A program made the position numbers and the translations under genes. Shown here piece by piece: positions 50,900-60,552 of a stretch of 64,000 nt of DNA. Location of the stretch: NCBI RefSeq assembly GCF_014650175.1, contig NZ_BMUL01000007.1, forward strand, positions 186,001-250,000, in the 5' to 3' direction. Positions within the stretch are counted from its first letter, which is position 1. Each line of letters begins with the position of its first letter. The notes below the pieces were generated by a model, which did not search any database, was not told where the DNA came from, and saw only the letters and a list, made by a program, of their open reading frames with translations. Origin of the DNA: Streptomyces termitum (GTDB taxonomy: Bacteria; Actinomycetota; Actinomycetes; Streptomycetales; Streptomycetaceae).

Positions 50900-53263
50900 G
50901 TGTCCCTTGCCACACCCCCGCCGGAGCACGGCGGCGCGGCGCTCGAACTCCTCGTCCACGGAGTCGGCGGAGCCACCCCGCAGTCCATGCTGGACGACCC
51001 CAGGACCGTCCGGATCACCGGCGACGAGACGGCCGCCGTGTACCGGCGCGCCGAGGACGCCGACGCCGAGGACCACCCCGAGCGGTACGCCGCGCGCCCG
51101 GTGCCCGAGGCGTACGTCTGGTCCAACCTGACCTCCGGCGACGGGACCCGCGCCCTCTGGCTCCTCCTGCTGCCCTTCATGGTCGTCAACCTCGCCCACT
51201 GGATGCGCCCGCCCGCCCAGGGCCGCCCCCGCCTCGCCCGCCTCTACGGCGTCCTCGTCCGCCTCCTCGCCCTCACCCTCACCGTCCTCCTCACCGCCGC
51301 CGTCTGCGAGGTCGCCCTCGACCTGACGGCCTGGCAGTGCGCCGGCACCCCCGCCTGCGCCGACGGCCGCGCCTGGCTCGGCTTCCTCGCCGCCGACCGG
51401 GGCGGCTGGTGGTCGGTCCCCGGCCGCCGGCTCGCCCTCGCCGCCCTCCTGCCCGCCCTCCTCGTCGGACTCCTCTGGTACCTCTCCAACCGCACCTGGA
51501 CCGCCTACGAGGCCCAGCGCCCGCCCACCGACGACACCGCCCCCGAACCCGCCGACACCACACCGCCCGCGCCCGGCGTCCGCTCCGCCCTCGGCCGGCC
51601 CGGATTCTGGTACGGCCGCCGGCTCGTCGCCCGGCTGCGCGCCGCGCACACCGCCGCCGGCCTCCTCACCGTCGCCGCCGCCCTCGCCGCCGCCCCCGCC
51701 CGCCAGGACACCGGCACCACCGCCGCCCTCGGCCTCGCCCTGCGCACCGCCCTCGTCTGCTGCGCCCTCCTCGTCCTGTGGGTGGTCTGCGGCCGGGGCC
51801 GCAGCGAACGCCGCCTCGACCCCCGCCTGGAGACCGCCCTCATCACCTGGCTGCCCACCGCCGCCCTCACCCTGCTCGTCCTCACCGCCGTCCACACCGG
51901 CTGGGCCCGCCCCGGCTGGACCTCCACCGGTACCCTCCCCGGCAACACCGTCTTCGGCGCCCTCACCCTCGTCCAGGGCGGCCTCGTCGTCGCCCTCGGC
52001 GCCGTCGCCCTGCTCCTCCAGCGGCGCCGCCGCGACCCGCGCACCGCCCTCGCCGGACTCGGCGGCCCCGCCACCGCCATGCTCGCCTGCGCCCTCGGCG
52101 GCGTCATGTCCGGCGGCGTCGCCCAGCGGGTCGCCGACTGGCTCGACGGGCCCGCCACCCCCGGCACCGACGCCAGCCCCCTCGTCGGCCCGCCCGTCCT
52201 CCTCAGCTGGCAGGCGTCCGTCATCCCCCTCCTGCTGCTGCTCCTGATCGTCCCCGCCGCCCTCCTCGGCATCCGGACCGCCCTCGCCGCCCGCCGCCTG
52301 CGGGCCACCGTCGAGGCCGACTACACCGGCGAACGGCCCGACCCGGTCCGCACCGGCCAGATCGCCGCGAGCCGCGCCCGCGCCGCCCTCACCGACTCCG
52401 CCCCCGTCCTCATCGGCGTCATCTCCGCCGCCGCCCTCCTCCTCGGCGCCGGAGCCGTAGCAGGTGCCTGGACCAGCGGAAACGTCCCCGGCCGCGCCTT
52501 CGCCGGCGCCACCCCCGCCCTCGCCGCCCTCGCCACCACCACCCAGGCGCTGGGCTCCTGGATGATCGGCTTCGGCTTCCTCCTCTTCGTCACCTGGGGC
52601 CGCCGCGCCTACCGCGACGCCTCCGCCCGCCGCACCATCGGCATCCTCTGGGACGTCGGCACCTTCTGGCCGCGCGCCGCCCACCCCTTCGCCCCGCCCT
52701 GCTACGCCGAACGGGCCGTCCCCGACCTCACCTGGCGGATGCGGTCCTGGACCGGGCACACCGGCGGCCGCCTCGTCCTCTCCGGCCACTCCCAGGGCAG
52801 CGTCCTCGCCGCCGCCGCGATATGGCAGCTCCCCGCCGCCACCCGCGCCCGGGTCGCCCTGCTCACCTACGGCTCCCCGCTGGAACGGCTCTACGGCCGC
52901 TGGTTCCCCGCCTACTTCGGCCCCGAGGCACTGCGCGACCTCTCCCGCACCGTGCACTGCTGGGCCAACCTCCACCGCGCCACCGACCCCATCGGCGGCC
53001 CGGTCCGGGTCCCCGCCGAGGACGGCCGGCCGGCCGTCGACGCCCCCGCCCTGCGCGACCCCGTCGTCTACGGACGCACCCGCGCCCACCCGCTGCCCGA
53101 ACCCGTCCTCGGCCACTCCGACTACCAGGCCGACCCGGCCTTCGCCGAACGCCGAGCCGCCCTCCTCGACCGGCTGCCGCCCGCCCTGCCCCGCCAGCGG
53201 GCCGACGGCGGACCCGCCGGGGAGGCCGCCGATCAGAGCGGTTCCGGCAGGTCCTCCGCGTAG
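50900..53263 (+). CDS. Integral membrane protein with a split alpha/beta hydrolase
   Basis: 787 residues from GTG with GAGGAAG upstream. The N-terminus has [17 protein letters not shown], the oxyanion-type HGxG strand of an alpha/beta hydrolase. Hydrophobic helices start at about residue 85 and recur to about 600 (around ten, e.g. [44 protein letters not shown]). The C-terminus (about 600-760) has [18 protein letters not shown] with the GxSxG nucleophile elbow and a His in EPVLGHSDY. The membrane part appears inserted between strand and nucleophile of one hydrolase. Function unknown. Last 31 bases overlap the beta-helix gene. Confidence 0.82.
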   Translation: MSLATPPPEHGGAALELLVHGVGGATPQSMLDDPRTVRITGDETAAVYRRAEDADAEDHPERYAARPVPEAYVWSNLTSGDGTRALWLLLLPFMVVNLAHWMRPPAQGRPRLARLYGVLVRLLALTLTVLLTAAVCEVALDLTAWQCAGTPACADGRAWLGFLAADRGGWWSVPGRRLALAALLPALLVGLLWYLSNRTWTAYEAQRPPTDDTAPEPADTTPPAPGVRSALGRPGFWYGRRLVARLRAAHTAAGLLTVAAALAAAPARQDTGTTAALGLALRTALVCCALLVLWVVCGRGRSERRLDPRLETALITWLPTAALTLLVLTAVHTGWARPGWTSTGTLPGNTVFGALTLVQGGLVVALGAVALLLQRRRRDPRTALAGLGGPATAMLACALGGVMSGGVAQRVADWLDGPATPGTDASPLVGPPVLLSWQASVIPLLLLLLIVPAALLGIRTALAARRLRATVEADYTGERPDPVRTGQIAASRARAALTDSAPVLIGVISAAALLLGAGAVAGAWTSGNVPGRAFAGATPALAALATTTQALGSWMIGFGFLLFVTWGRRAYRDASARRTIGILWDVGTFWPRAAHPFAPPCYAERAVPDLTWRMRSWTGHTGGRLVLSGHSQGSVLAAAAIWQLPAATRARVALLTYGSPLERLYGRWFPAYFGPEALRDLSRTVHCWANLHRATDPIGGPVRVPAEDGRPAVDAPALRDPVVYGRTRAHPLPEPVLGHSDYQADPAFAERRAALLDRLPPALPRQRADGGPAGEAADQSGSGRSSA

Positions 53264-55674
53264 AGCAGGGTCAGGTCGTCCGTGCTCACCTCGGCGATCC
53301 CGGCCACCCGGACCGCGTGCCGCTCGACCATCGACTCGAAGGTCTGGCGCGCGGTCCGCCCGTTGCCGAACGCCGGACCCTTCGGCAGCTTCTCGAAGTA
53401 CACGAGCAGCGCGTCGTCCGTCCCCTCCGCGAGCCGGTACTCGTGCTCGTCCGTCTGCTGTCGCACGATCCGCAGCAGCTCCGCCGGCGTGTAGTCGCCG
53501 AAGCTGATGGTCCGGGAGAAGCGCGACGCCACCCCCGGGTTGACGGTCAGGAACCGCTCCATCTCGGCGGTGTACCCGGCCACGATCACCACCACCGCGT
53601 CCCGGTGGTCCTCCATCAGCTTCACCAGCGTGTCGATCGCCTCCCGGCCGAAGTCCCGGCCCGAGTCCTCCGGCGACAGCGCGTACGCCTCGTCCACGAA
53701 CAGCACGCCGCCGCGCGCCCGCTCGAACGCCTCCTGGGTGCGGATCGCGGTCGAGCCGATGTGCTCGCCCACCAGGTCCACCCGGGACACCTCCACCAGG
53801 TGGCCGCGCTCCAGGACGCCCAGCGAGGCGAGGATCTCGCCGTACAGCCGGGCCACCGTCGTCTTGCCGGTCCCGGGATTGCCCGTGAAGACCAGGTGGC
53901 GGCGGACCGAGGCCGCCTTGAGCCCGGCCTCCCGCCGCTTGCGGCCCACCTCGATCATGTGGGTCAGCGTCCGCACCTCGTGCTTCACGCTCTCCAGGCC
54001 CACCAGCGCGTCCAGCGCCCCGAGCACCTCGTCCGACGCCCGGGGCCCGGGCACCGGCGCCGCGACGGCCGGAGCGGGTGCGGCGGCGGTGGTGGGAGCC
54101 GTGGCGGTACGGGGCGGGGGGAAGGGACTGAGCAGACCGGGCGACTGCGGGGCGGCGGCCGGGCCCGGCGCGGCGGGCACCGGTCCGGGCGCCGCCGGGG
54201 ACCGCACGGCGCTCTCGTCGCTCACGCACTCCTCCGCGACCGGCCCGTCCTCGGGGAACTCGTACCCGCCGCGCGCGCACCGCTCCGTCCGGCACCGGCG
54301 CAGCACCGTCCGGCAGCCGTCCATCACGTGGAAGCCGTAGCCGCCGCTGCCGCTCACCCGGCAGCCCTGGAAGGTGCCCCGGCCCTCCGCCGACACGTAG
54401 AAACCGGCCTCGGCGGGAGAGGTCACCACACAGCGTTCGATCGTGGGATCGGCCCCCTTGGTGACGATCACGCCCGTCTGCACGCTGTCCACCGAGCAGT
54501 TGGCGAGGACGCCGCCGCTGCCGTGGTCGCGGAACCACGCCCCGGTCGATGCCTCCTTGATCCGGCAGTCGTCGAGCTGCGCCGTCGCCCCGTCGCTCAC
54601 CGACACGGCGGTGTTCCGCACCTGCGTCAGATCGCTGTCCACCACGTCCACCCGGGACCCCCGGTCGAGCACGAACAGCGCGTCCGGCACGTCGTGCACC
54701 CGGCACGACTCCAGGACCGCGCTCGCCCCGTCGCTCACCCACACCGCCGGGTAGTCGCCGGTGCTGTCGTGGATCTCGCACTGGTGGGCGTCCACGCGCG
54801 TGCCCGGGTCCCACACCGACAGGCCGTTGCGGCCGAAGCGGCGGACCGTCGACCGGGTCAGCGTCAGCACCGAACGGGACCGCAGGTCCACGGCGTTCTC
54901 CGGCACGTCGTGGATGTCGCAGTCGGAGAGGGTGAGGACGGCGTCGGTGTCCAGGGTGACGCCGTCGGCCGAGGTGCGGTGGACGGAGGAGTCCACCAGG
55001 TGCGCGGCGGCGCGGGCGGCGATCTGGAGGCCCGCGCCCTTGATCTCGTACACCTCGCAGCCGGTGCCCTCCAGGCCGCTGCCCTCGCCGGTCACCGCGA
55101 TCCCCGCCCCGTTGGCGTGGTGCACCCGGCAGCGCTCCAGGCGCGGGTGCGCCCCGCCGCGCACCGACACCCCGGCCTGCCCGGCCGAGACCACCTCGCA
55201 CTCCTCGAAGACCCCGCCCGCGCCGTCGACGGCCGCGATGCCGACCCCGGCCGGATTGTCCACGGTGCAGCGGCGCACGGTCGGCCGGGCGTGCCCCCGG
55301 ACCTCGATCCCGGCCGCCGACCGGGTCCTGATCCGCAGGTCCAGCAGCTCGGGCGTGCCGTCCTCGATCAGCAGCGCGGGCGCCGCCACGTCCTGGCCCT
55401 CGACGTGCAGGTCCCGCACCACCGCCGAGGCCCGCAGCGTCAGCGGCACCCCGTCCGGCGGCGCGATCCGCACCGGCCCCGAACCGTCCTCCGGCCCGCG
55501 CAGCGTCACCGCCCGGGTGAGGACGAGGTTCTCGCGGTAGGTGCCGGGCGCGACGGTGAGGACGTCGCCGTCACCGGCGGCCTCCAGCGCGGCGGCGAGG
55601 GAGGCGTACTCGCCCGTGCGGCGCCGCCACCGCGACGTGCCGGTGTGCGTCACCTGGACCGTGCCCTGTGCCAT
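53233..55674 (-). CDS. Right-handed beta-helix / CbxX-type AAA+ ATPase fusion
   Basis: 813 residues from ATG. About 1-470 is a right-handed parallel beta-helix with repeated turns such as [55 protein letters not shown] and [10 protein letters not shown] Pro/Ala linker (about 480-545) leads to a CbxX/CfqX-type AAA+ domain: [15 protein letters not shown] (Walker A), [12 protein letters not shown] (Walker B), [10 protein letters not shown] and [13 protein letters not shown] as sensor/arginine region. The ATPase half resembles EccA of type VII secretion and Rubisco activase CbbX. No partner genes of ESX are adjacent. A GGATCC-rich palindrome lies upstream. Confidence 0.9.
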   Translation of the reverse strand: MAQGTVQVTHTGTSRWRRRTGEYASLAAALEAAGDGDVLTVAPGTYRENLVLTRAVTLRGPEDGSGPVRIAPPDGVPLTLRASAVVRDLHVEGQDVAAPALLIEDGTPELLDLRIRTRSAAGIEVRGHARPTVRRCTVDNPAGVGIAAVDGAGGVFEECEVVSAGQAGVSVRGGAHPRLERCRVHHANGAGIAVTGEGSGLEGTGCEVYEIKGAGLQIAARAAAHLVDSSVHRTSADGVTLDTDAVLTLSDCDIHDVPENAVDLRSRSVLTLTRSTVRRFGRNGLSVWDPGTRVDAHQCEIHDSTGDYPAVWVSDGASAVLESCRVHDVPDALFVLDRGSRVDVVDSDLTQVRNTAVSVSDGATAQLDDCRIKEASTGAWFRDHGSGGVLANCSVDSVQTGVIVTKGADPTIERCVVTSPAEAGFYVSAEGRGTFQGCRVSGSGGYGFHVMDGCRTVLRRCRTERCARGGYEFPEDGPVAEECVSDESAVRSPAAPGPVPAAPGPAAAPQSPGLLSPFPPPRTATAPTTAAAPAPAVAAPVPGPRASDEVLGALDALVGLESVKHEVRTLTHMIEVGRKRREAGLKAASVRRHLVFTGNPGTGKTTVARLYGEILASLGVLERGHLVEVSRVDLVGEHIGSTAIRTQEAFERARGGVLFVDEAYALSPEDSGRDFGREAIDTLVKLMEDHRDAVVVIVAGYTAEMERFLTVNPGVASRFSRTISFGDYTPAELLRIVRQQTDEHEYRLAEGTDDALLVYFEKLPKGPAFGNGRTARQTFESMVERHAVRVAGIAEVSTDDLTLLYAEDLPEPL

Positions 55675-55711
55675 GGGTGTGCTCTGCCCCCGCCTCGTGC
55701 GCCGACGCTGA

Positions 55712-55869
55712 ACCGGATCCGGATCCGGGACCGTGGATTGTGGATCCAAGATCCGCGATCCAAGATCCAAGATTCTGGATCCAAGATCGTGGATCCAGAA
55801 TTGTGGATCCAGAACCTTGGATCCAGGATCGCGGATCTTGGATCCAATCTCCTGGACGATGGATCCGAT
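55712..55869. repeat. GGATCC-rich imperfect palindrome in the promoter region of the beta-helix/AAA+ gene
   Basis: About a dozen GATCC units, mostly (T)GGATCCA(AG), are packed from 55715 to 55866, much more AT-rich than its surroundings. The block 55757-55844 is an 88-bp imperfect palindrome centred on AATT at 55799-55802: by hand count 37 of 44 mirror pairs match. The centre reads GGATCCAGAATTGTGGATCC. It lies 38-195 bases upstream of the start at 55674 and after the start of the divergently unrelated Rv1733c-like gene. All reading frames through it stay open, encoding DP/GS-rich repeats; none has a credible start. Confidence 0.95.
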
Positions 55870-55960
55870 GTCCCACCGTAGCGCGCACCGGGGCACGGGG
55901 TTGACGGGTCGTCGAGCCGTACCCGTACGGGGCACGGAACAAGAGATTCCGGGAGCGGGG

Positions 55961-56569
55961 TCAGCTGCCGGTGCCGGTCCGTCCCCAGTCGGGTCCGACC
56001 GAGGCCCAGGCGCGGTCCAGGCGGACGTACCGGCGGACGCGCAGGCGGCGCATGACGAGCCGCCGGACGAGCTCCACGCCGAGCCCGGCGAGGAGCGCGG
56101 CGGTCAGGCCGACGACGAGGGAGTGCGCCCGGGCGGTGCCGAGGGCCAGGGGGGCGGCGACGGGGCGGCCCTCCCGGTCGGTCCAGAGGGCGAAGGAGTC
56201 GCCGGGGGAGGCGCTGCCCCGGGAGGTGGTCACCGTGCCGGTGCGGACGGAGCCGTCGGGCGCGGTCCAACGGGCCACGATCGCGCGCCGGAAGCGCTGC
56301 TCGGCGGCCTGTTCGCCGGCCGCGGCGGCGTTCGGCGGCGCCGGGGCCGGCCGGAGCACCCGGGCGGTCGTCTCCACGCGGCCCGCCTGCTGGGCGCGGG
56401 CCGCGCGCTGGAGCGACTGCTGGGCCGCGGTGCGGGCCGTCCAGCCCACCGCGGGCACCGCGAGGCAGAGCGCGACGACGGCCGCCAGGGCCACCCACGC
56501 CTCGACCAGGTCCGTCGTCCGGCGCAGGGGATTGTGGCGCCACCGCCAGAGTCCGGTGACCGCGCGCAT
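55961..56569 (-). CDS. Rv1733c-family two-helix membrane protein
   Basis: 202 residues from the ATG at 56569 ([17 protein letters not shown]). Two membrane helices: [18 protein letters not shown] (about 27-45) and [19 protein letters not shown] (about 147-167), with an outside part between them and a basic C-terminal tail. The N-terminal [15 protein letters not shown] pattern is typical of the Rv1733c family of actinobacteria. Function unknown; mycobacterial Rv1733c is a DosR-regulated antigen. Confidence 0.82.
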   Translation of the reverse strand: MRAVTGLWRWRHNPLRRTTDLVEAWVALAAVVALCLAVPAVGWTARTAAQQSLQRAARAQQAGRVETTARVLRPAPAPPNAAAAGEQAAEQRFRRAIVARWTAPDGSVRTGTVTTSRGSASPGDSFALWTDREGRPVAAPLALGTARAHSLVVGLTAALLAGLGVELVRRLVMRRLRVRRYVRLDRAWASVGPDWGRTGTGS

Positions 56570-56694
56570 GGGTGGACCCCCTCGGTTCGTCGTCTCCCGG
56601 ACGAGTCTGCCCGGGGGCCGCCGGGTCCGCCCGTCGAACGGGACGGTCGGGGGAACGGGGCCGGGAGGAGGGACGGCGGGGGAGGGGCGGGGGT

Positions 56695-57519
56695 TCAGTC
56701 GAGGATCTTCACCGGGTCGCCGACGCGGACGGTGCCGGTCCCCTCGGGCACGAGGTTCTGGCCGAAGACGAGCTTCCCGCCGATCCGGCGGTGCCGGCCG
56801 AGGGTGCGCAGCGGCTCCTTGCCGCGCGCGGCGGTGGCCTGGTCGGTGGTGGTCACCACGCACCGCCCGCACGGCTTGGCGACCCGGAAGGTCACCTCGC
56901 CCACCGCGAGCCGGGTCCAGCCGTCCTCCGCCCAGGGCGCGGTGCCGTCGACGACGAAGTTGGGCCGGAAGCGGTTCATGGGGAGCGGGCCCTCGTGGGC
57001 GTGGTCGCCGTCCGCGATCAGGGCGTTGAGGGCGTCCAGGGAGGCTGTGGAGGTGACGAGCAGCGGGTAGCCGTCGGCGAGGCTGACGGTCTCGCCCGGC
57101 AGCGCGTACGCGGGGTCGACGGGCCGCCGGTGCTCGGGCGCGTCCAGGTGGACGAGGCGCGCGTCGTCCTCCAGGAAGGCGGAGAACCAGGCGGCGGCCG
57201 CCTCCCCGGCGGGCACCGTCTCCACGGCCTGGTCGAAGATGTCGACGGTGAGCGTGGCGGCGGGCGCGGGCACCTCGACGACGAGCGGCGCGCGGCCGGG
57301 CGCGGACAGCCGCAGGCCGCCGCCGGGCAGCGGTTCGGCCGTGGCGAGGGCCAGCCGGGGGTGGCGGCGCTGGGTCATGACCGTGCCCCGGGCGTCGACG
57401 ACCGCCCAGCGGCGGTCGTGCGTGAGGCCCCAGGGCCGCACCTCGGCCTCCGTCTGGGCGAGGGCGCGCAGCGCCTTCACCGGGTGGACGTGGACGGAGC
57501 GGAGTACGGGATCGGCCAT
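56695..57519 (-). CDS. MOSC-domain protein (mARC/YcbX-like)
   Basis: 274 residues from the ATG at 57519. The N-terminal beta-barrel starts VHVHPVKALRALAQTEAEVRPWGLTHDRRWAVVD in parts, the MOSC core has LPMNRFRPNFVVDG and FRVAKPCGRCVVTTTDQ with the molybdenum-ligand Cys, and LVFGQNLVPEGTGTVRVGDPV ends the domain. Full-length YcbX-like proteins have a C-terminal ferredoxin, absent here, as in short actinobacterial members. It would bind the molybdenum cofactor and reduce N-hydroxylated compounds. Confidence 0.9.
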   Translation of the reverse strand: MADPVLRSVHVHPVKALRALAQTEAEVRPWGLTHDRRWAVVDARGTVMTQRRHPRLALATAEPLPGGGLRLSAPGRAPLVVEVPAPAATLTVDIFDQAVETVPAGEAAAAWFSAFLEDDARLVHLDAPEHRRPVDPAYALPGETVSLADGYPLLVTSTASLDALNALIADGDHAHEGPLPMNRFRPNFVVDGTAPWAEDGWTRLAVGEVTFRVAKPCGRCVVTTTDQATAARGKEPLRTLGRHRRIGGKLVFGQNLVPEGTGTVRVGDPVKILD

Positions 57520-57574
57520 GGCCCCATCCTGCCAGCCGCTCCGGCGCCCGAGGACGGCGGAGCGGTCGGGGCCG

Positions 57575-58099
57575 TCAGTAACCGCCGCCCTGGTAGGGAC
57601 GGTTGTACGGGTCCTGGTAAGGGGCGGGGGCCGGCGCCGGCGCCGGTGCGGGGCGCGGGGCGGCCGGGCGCATCGCCTCGTAGCCGGTGGCCATCGGGCG
57701 GGCCGGCTGCGGCACCGGTCCTCCCGGGTAGCCGCGCGGCGGCGCGGTCTGCTGCGGGATGTACGGGGTGGGCGCCGGCTGGAGCGGTGCGGGCGCCGCC
57801 TGCGGGGACGGCTGGGGGTAGCCGTATCCGCCGCCCTGGTAGGCGGGCGCCGGCTGCGGGGACGGCGCGGCCGGGAGGGCCGGCAGGGCCGCGGGCAGCG
57901 CCGGCAGGTAGGAGCCGGGGGAGGGCATCGCCGGGGCGGGGTAGCCGACGGGGGCCTCGTACGCGGCGGGCACTCGGATCGGGGCGATCTGAGGCGTGCC
58001 CCGCTCCGCGACCAGGGAGTCGTAGATAGGGGTGTCCGTGAAGGACGGCGCGGTGTGGTAACCGCCTCCATAGCTGGAGCGGGGGGAGGTCATGGCCAT
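57575..58099 (-). CDS. DUF6643 Pro/Ala/Tyr-rich protein
   Basis: 174 residues from ATG (second ATG two codons later). The conserved head SYGGGYHTAPSFTDTPIYDSLVAERGTPQIAPIRVP is quoted only in part here; it is the recognisable DUF6643 region. The rest is low-complexity Pro, Ala, Gln and Tyr, ending in NRPYQGGGY. No enzyme motif. Probably an intrinsically disordered cytoplasmic protein. Function unknown. Confidence 0.78.
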   Translation of the reverse strand: MAMTSPRSSYGGGYHTAPSFTDTPIYDSLVAERGTPQIAPIRVPAAYEAPVGYPAPAMPSPGSYLPALPAALPALPAAPSPQPAPAYQGGGYGYPQPSPQAAPAPLQPAPTPYIPQQTAPPRGYPGGPVPQPARPMATGYEAMRPAAPRPAPAPAPAPAPYQDPYNRPYQGGGY

Positions 58100-58188
58100 A
58101 AGTTAAGCCCACGATCTGCCGATTGGGGAGTCCGCTCAACAGCTTCTTTGTCGGGTGTGCGGGGGTGGTGAGCCTCCAACCAGAGCGA

Positions 58189-58209
58189 ACATGCCAAAAA
58201 CGGGCATGT
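58189..58209. promoter_or_regulatory. Inverted repeat ACATGCC-N7-GGCATGT
   Basis: Perfect 7-bp arms around AAAAACG, 90 bases upstream of the DUF6643 start, in an AT-richer gap (58100-58408) between two minus-strand genes. Possible operator. Confidence 0.4.
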
Positions 58210-58343
58210 CGGCGTCCCAAGATCGCGTAAATGCCGAGATGGGAGGGGGTTACCGATGGGTCGGCCGAAGAAGCTCCGAAAACTCCGCCCGGTATGAAGA
58301 ACGCATAAAGAAAAAGCGACCGGAAGGGGTGAGGGAAGTGATC

Positions 58344-58403
58344 ATGGGTATGCCGAATCGTCAATCCGGATCCCGGGGCGAGATCGTGTACGCGCCGAAT
58401 TGA
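58344..58403 (+). CDS. Candidate 19-residue small protein
   Basis: ATG at 58344 with GAGGGAAG six bases upstream encodes MGMPNRQSGSRGEIVYAPN. The ribosome site is good, and A/T-rich bases surround it. The same frame is open further up (GTG at 58329). I do not recognise the peptide. It lies in an otherwise empty gap and reads against both neighbours. Confidence 0.28.
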   Translation: MGMPNRQSGSRGEIVYAPN

Positions 58404-58408
58404 CGGCG

Positions 58409-59623
58409 TCACTCCCCGTGGCGGGAAGCGAATTCCCCGCCCGTCGCCGCCGCCCCGTTCCCCGCGTGCGTCCGCCCCTTCCACGCCCCGCCCCGCCCCC
58501 GGTGGTGCCGCACCGCCGAATCCACCGTCATGAGCAGGTACAGAAAAGCGGTGAACGGCAGCAGCGGCGCCGTCCACCACGGTCGGCGGTAGTAGCGGAG
58601 CATCGGCAGGTACGTCCCCGCCATCACCGCCCACGCCGCCCCGCCCGCCCACGCCGCCGCCGCGTCCCCGGCCGCGAGCCCCGCGACGCACGCGCCCGGC
58701 GGCACCAGGTACACCAGCGCCAGCCCCGGCACCGTCCCCACCAGCACCACCGGGCTGTACCGCAGCTGCGCGTACGCGCTCCGCGCCACCATCCGCCACA
58801 GCTCCCCGAGCCCCGGATACGGCCGCACCGAGTCCACCCCGTCGGCCAGCCCCAGCCACACCCGGCCCCCCGCCGCCCGCACCGCGCGCGCCAGCGTCAC
58901 GTCGTCGATCAGCGCCGCCCGGATCGAGTCCGGCACCCCGGCCGCCACCGCCGCCTCCGTCCGCAGCAGCACGCACCCGCCCGCCGCCGCCGTCGCCCGG
59001 GGCCGCGCCGCGTTGATCCAGCGGAAGGGATAGAGCTGCGCGAAGAAGTACACGAACGCCGGCACCACCAGCCGCTCCCAGAAGCTCGCCACCCGCAGCC
59101 GCGCCATCTGCGAGACGAGGTCCCGGCCGTCGTCCAGCGCCGCCTCCACCAGCCGCCGCAGACTGTCCGGCGCGTGGGCGATGTCCGCGTCCGTCAGGAG
59201 CAGGAACTCCGGCCCCCGCGCGCGGGCCAGCGCCATGCCGTGCCGCAGCGCCCACAGCTTCCCCGTCCAGCCGGGCTCCGGCTCGCCCGGCGACACCACC
59301 GACAGCGGCAGCCCGCCGTACCGCCGGGCCAGCCCGGCCGCGAGCCGCCCCGTCCCGTCCGTGCTCCCGTCATCGACCAGGACCACCGAGGCCGGCCCCG
59401 GATAGTCCTGGGCCAGCAGCGACGGCAGGCTCAGCGGCAGCACCTCCGCCTCGTCCCGGGCCGGCACGACCACCACCACGCCCGGCCACCGGGCCCGCTC
59501 CCCGCGCGCGCGTGCCGCCCGGCGCGGCAGCCGCTGGTCCGTGCGCCAGAAGAACCCCCGGCCCAGCAGGAGCCAGACCCACACGACCAGGGAGAAGGAC
59601 GCGAACCAGGCAAGGGTGCTCAT
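58409..59623 (-). CDS. GT2-family membrane glycosyltransferase, HpnB-like
   Basis: 404 residues from the ATG at 59623 (an ATG at 59665 adds 14). An N-terminal membrane helix is followed by a GT-A domain: VVVVVPARDEAEVLPLSL, VLVDDGSTDGTG, the DxD as LLTDADIAHAPDSL and ALIDDVTLARAVRAAGGR, then two or three C-terminal membrane helices. It resembles hopene-associated glycosyltransferase HpnB, but no hopanoid genes are near. It would transfer a sugar to a membrane lipid. Confidence 0.85.
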   Translation of the reverse strand: MSTLAWFASFSLVVWVWLLLGRGFFWRTDQRLPRRAARARGERARWPGVVVVVPARDEAEVLPLSLPSLLAQDYPGPASVVLVDDGSTDGTGRLAAGLARRYGGLPLSVVSPGEPEPGWTGKLWALRHGMALARARGPEFLLLTDADIAHAPDSLRRLVEAALDDGRDLVSQMARLRVASFWERLVVPAFVYFFAQLYPFRWINAARPRATAAAGGCVLLRTEAAVAAGVPDSIRAALIDDVTLARAVRAAGGRVWLGLADGVDSVRPYPGLGELWRMVARSAYAQLRYSPVVLVGTVPGLALVYLVPPGACVAGLAAGDAAAAWAGGAAWAVMAGTYLPMLRYYRRPWWTAPLLPFTAFLYLLMTVDSAVRHHRGRGGAWKGRTHAGNGAAATGGEFASRHGE

Positions 59624-59669
59624 TCGCCGCAGTCTGCCCCAGATCGCGGGGGCGAGGAGGGCCATCGGC

Positions 59670-59675
59670 TAGGGT
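59670..59675 (+). promoter_or_regulatory. -10 box of the racemase gene, leaderless
   Basis: TAGGGT, six bases, GTG at 59682. Confidence 0.5.
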
Positions 59676-59681
59676 GACCGG

Positions 59682-60479
59682 GTGAAGATCGCGCTCATGG
59701 ACTCCGGAATCGGCCTCCTCGCGGCAGCCGCCGCGGTGCGCCGGCTCCGCCCCGACGCCGACCTCCTGCTCTCCAACGACCCCGACGGCATGCCGTGGGG
59801 CCCGCGCACCCCCGAGGACCTCACCGGGCGCGCCCTCGCCGTCGCCCGCGCCGCCGCCGCCCACCGGCCCGACGCGCTCATCGTGGCCTGCAACACCGCC
59901 ACCGTCCACGCCCTCCCCGCCCTGCGCGCCGCCCTCGAACCGGCCCTCCCGGTCATCGGCACCGTCCCCGCGATCAAGCCGGCCGCCGCGGACGGCGGCA
60001 AGGTCGCCATCTGGGCGACCCCCGCCACCACCGGCAGCCCCTACCAGCGCGACCTGATCCGCGACTTCGCGAAGGGCGCCCAGGTCACCGAGGTGCCCTG
60101 CCCCGGCCTCGCCGACGCCGTCGAGCACGCCGACCCCCGCGCCATCGACCGGGCCGTCGCCGCCGCCGCCGCGCTCACCCCGCCCGACGTCCGCGCCCTC
60201 GTCCTCGGCTGCACCCACTACGAACTGGTCGAGGAGCGCATCCTCGAAGCCCTCGCCCCCCGCCGCCGCCCCGGGCTCCCGCCGGTCGACTTTTACGGCT
60301 CCGCCGAGGCCGTCGCCGCCCAGGCGCTGCGCCGCGTCGGCGCCGGACCCGCCCCCGGCGCCGCGCCGACCGGCACCCTCTCCGTCCTCCTCAGCGGCCG
60401 CCCCGGCCCCCTCCCCGTCGCCGCCCTCGACTACCCCGCGGGCCGCCTCCTGGCCGCCGCCCAGACGGCCTCCCGCTGA
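59682..60479 (+). CDS. Asp/Glu racemase family protein (MurI-like)
   Basis: 265 residues from GTG. The paired cysteines of the family are in VACNTATVHALPAL (first catalytic Cys) and VLGCTHYELVEERIL (second), with MDSGIGLLAAAAAV at the N-terminus replacing the MurI DSGVGGL motif. Glutamate racemase makes D-Glu for peptidoglycan, but the divergent first motif makes it a likely paralogue of the main MurI. Substrate unproven. Confidence 0.85.
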   Translation: MKIALMDSGIGLLAAAAAVRRLRPDADLLLSNDPDGMPWGPRTPEDLTGRALAVARAAAAHRPDALIVACNTATVHALPALRAALEPALPVIGTVPAIKPAAADGGKVAIWATPATTGSPYQRDLIRDFAKGAQVTEVPCPGLADAVEHADPRAIDRAVAAAAALTPPDVRALVLGCTHYELVEERILEALAPRRRPGLPPVDFYGSAEAVAAQALRRVGAGPAPGAAPTGTLSVLLSGRPGPLPVAALDYPAGRLLAAAQTASR

Positions 60480-60539
60480 CCCGTCACCCAGGGTCACAGG
60501 GCGAATCCGGACCGTCGCGCCCCTTCGGGCATATGCGGG

Positions 60540-60545
60540 TACTCT
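60540..60545 (+). promoter_or_regulatory. -10 box of the DUF3093-like gene, leaderless
   Basis: TACTCT, seven bases, ATG at 60553. Confidence 0.45.
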
Positions 60546-60552
60546 TCCCGAT

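Noticed and set aside
49946..55201. Minus-strand open frame of 1751 codons
   Set aside because: Its last 272 codons are the DeoR gene; the rest is Gly/Glu-rich shadow of the membrane hydrolase and beta-helix genes.
50815..55881. Plus-strand open frame of 1688 codons
   Set aside because: Arg/Pro-rich shadow frame over the split hydrolase and antisense to the beta-helix gene, no domain.
55668..55942. Repeat proteins encoded in several frames of the GGATCC block
   Set aside because: All frames are open because of the repeat itself; none has a ribosome site and start that fit, and the peptides are mirror products of the palindrome.
58155..58403. 82-codon plus-strand ORF
   Set aside because: N-terminal part lacks a ribosome site and typical codon bias; only the last 19 codons have support.
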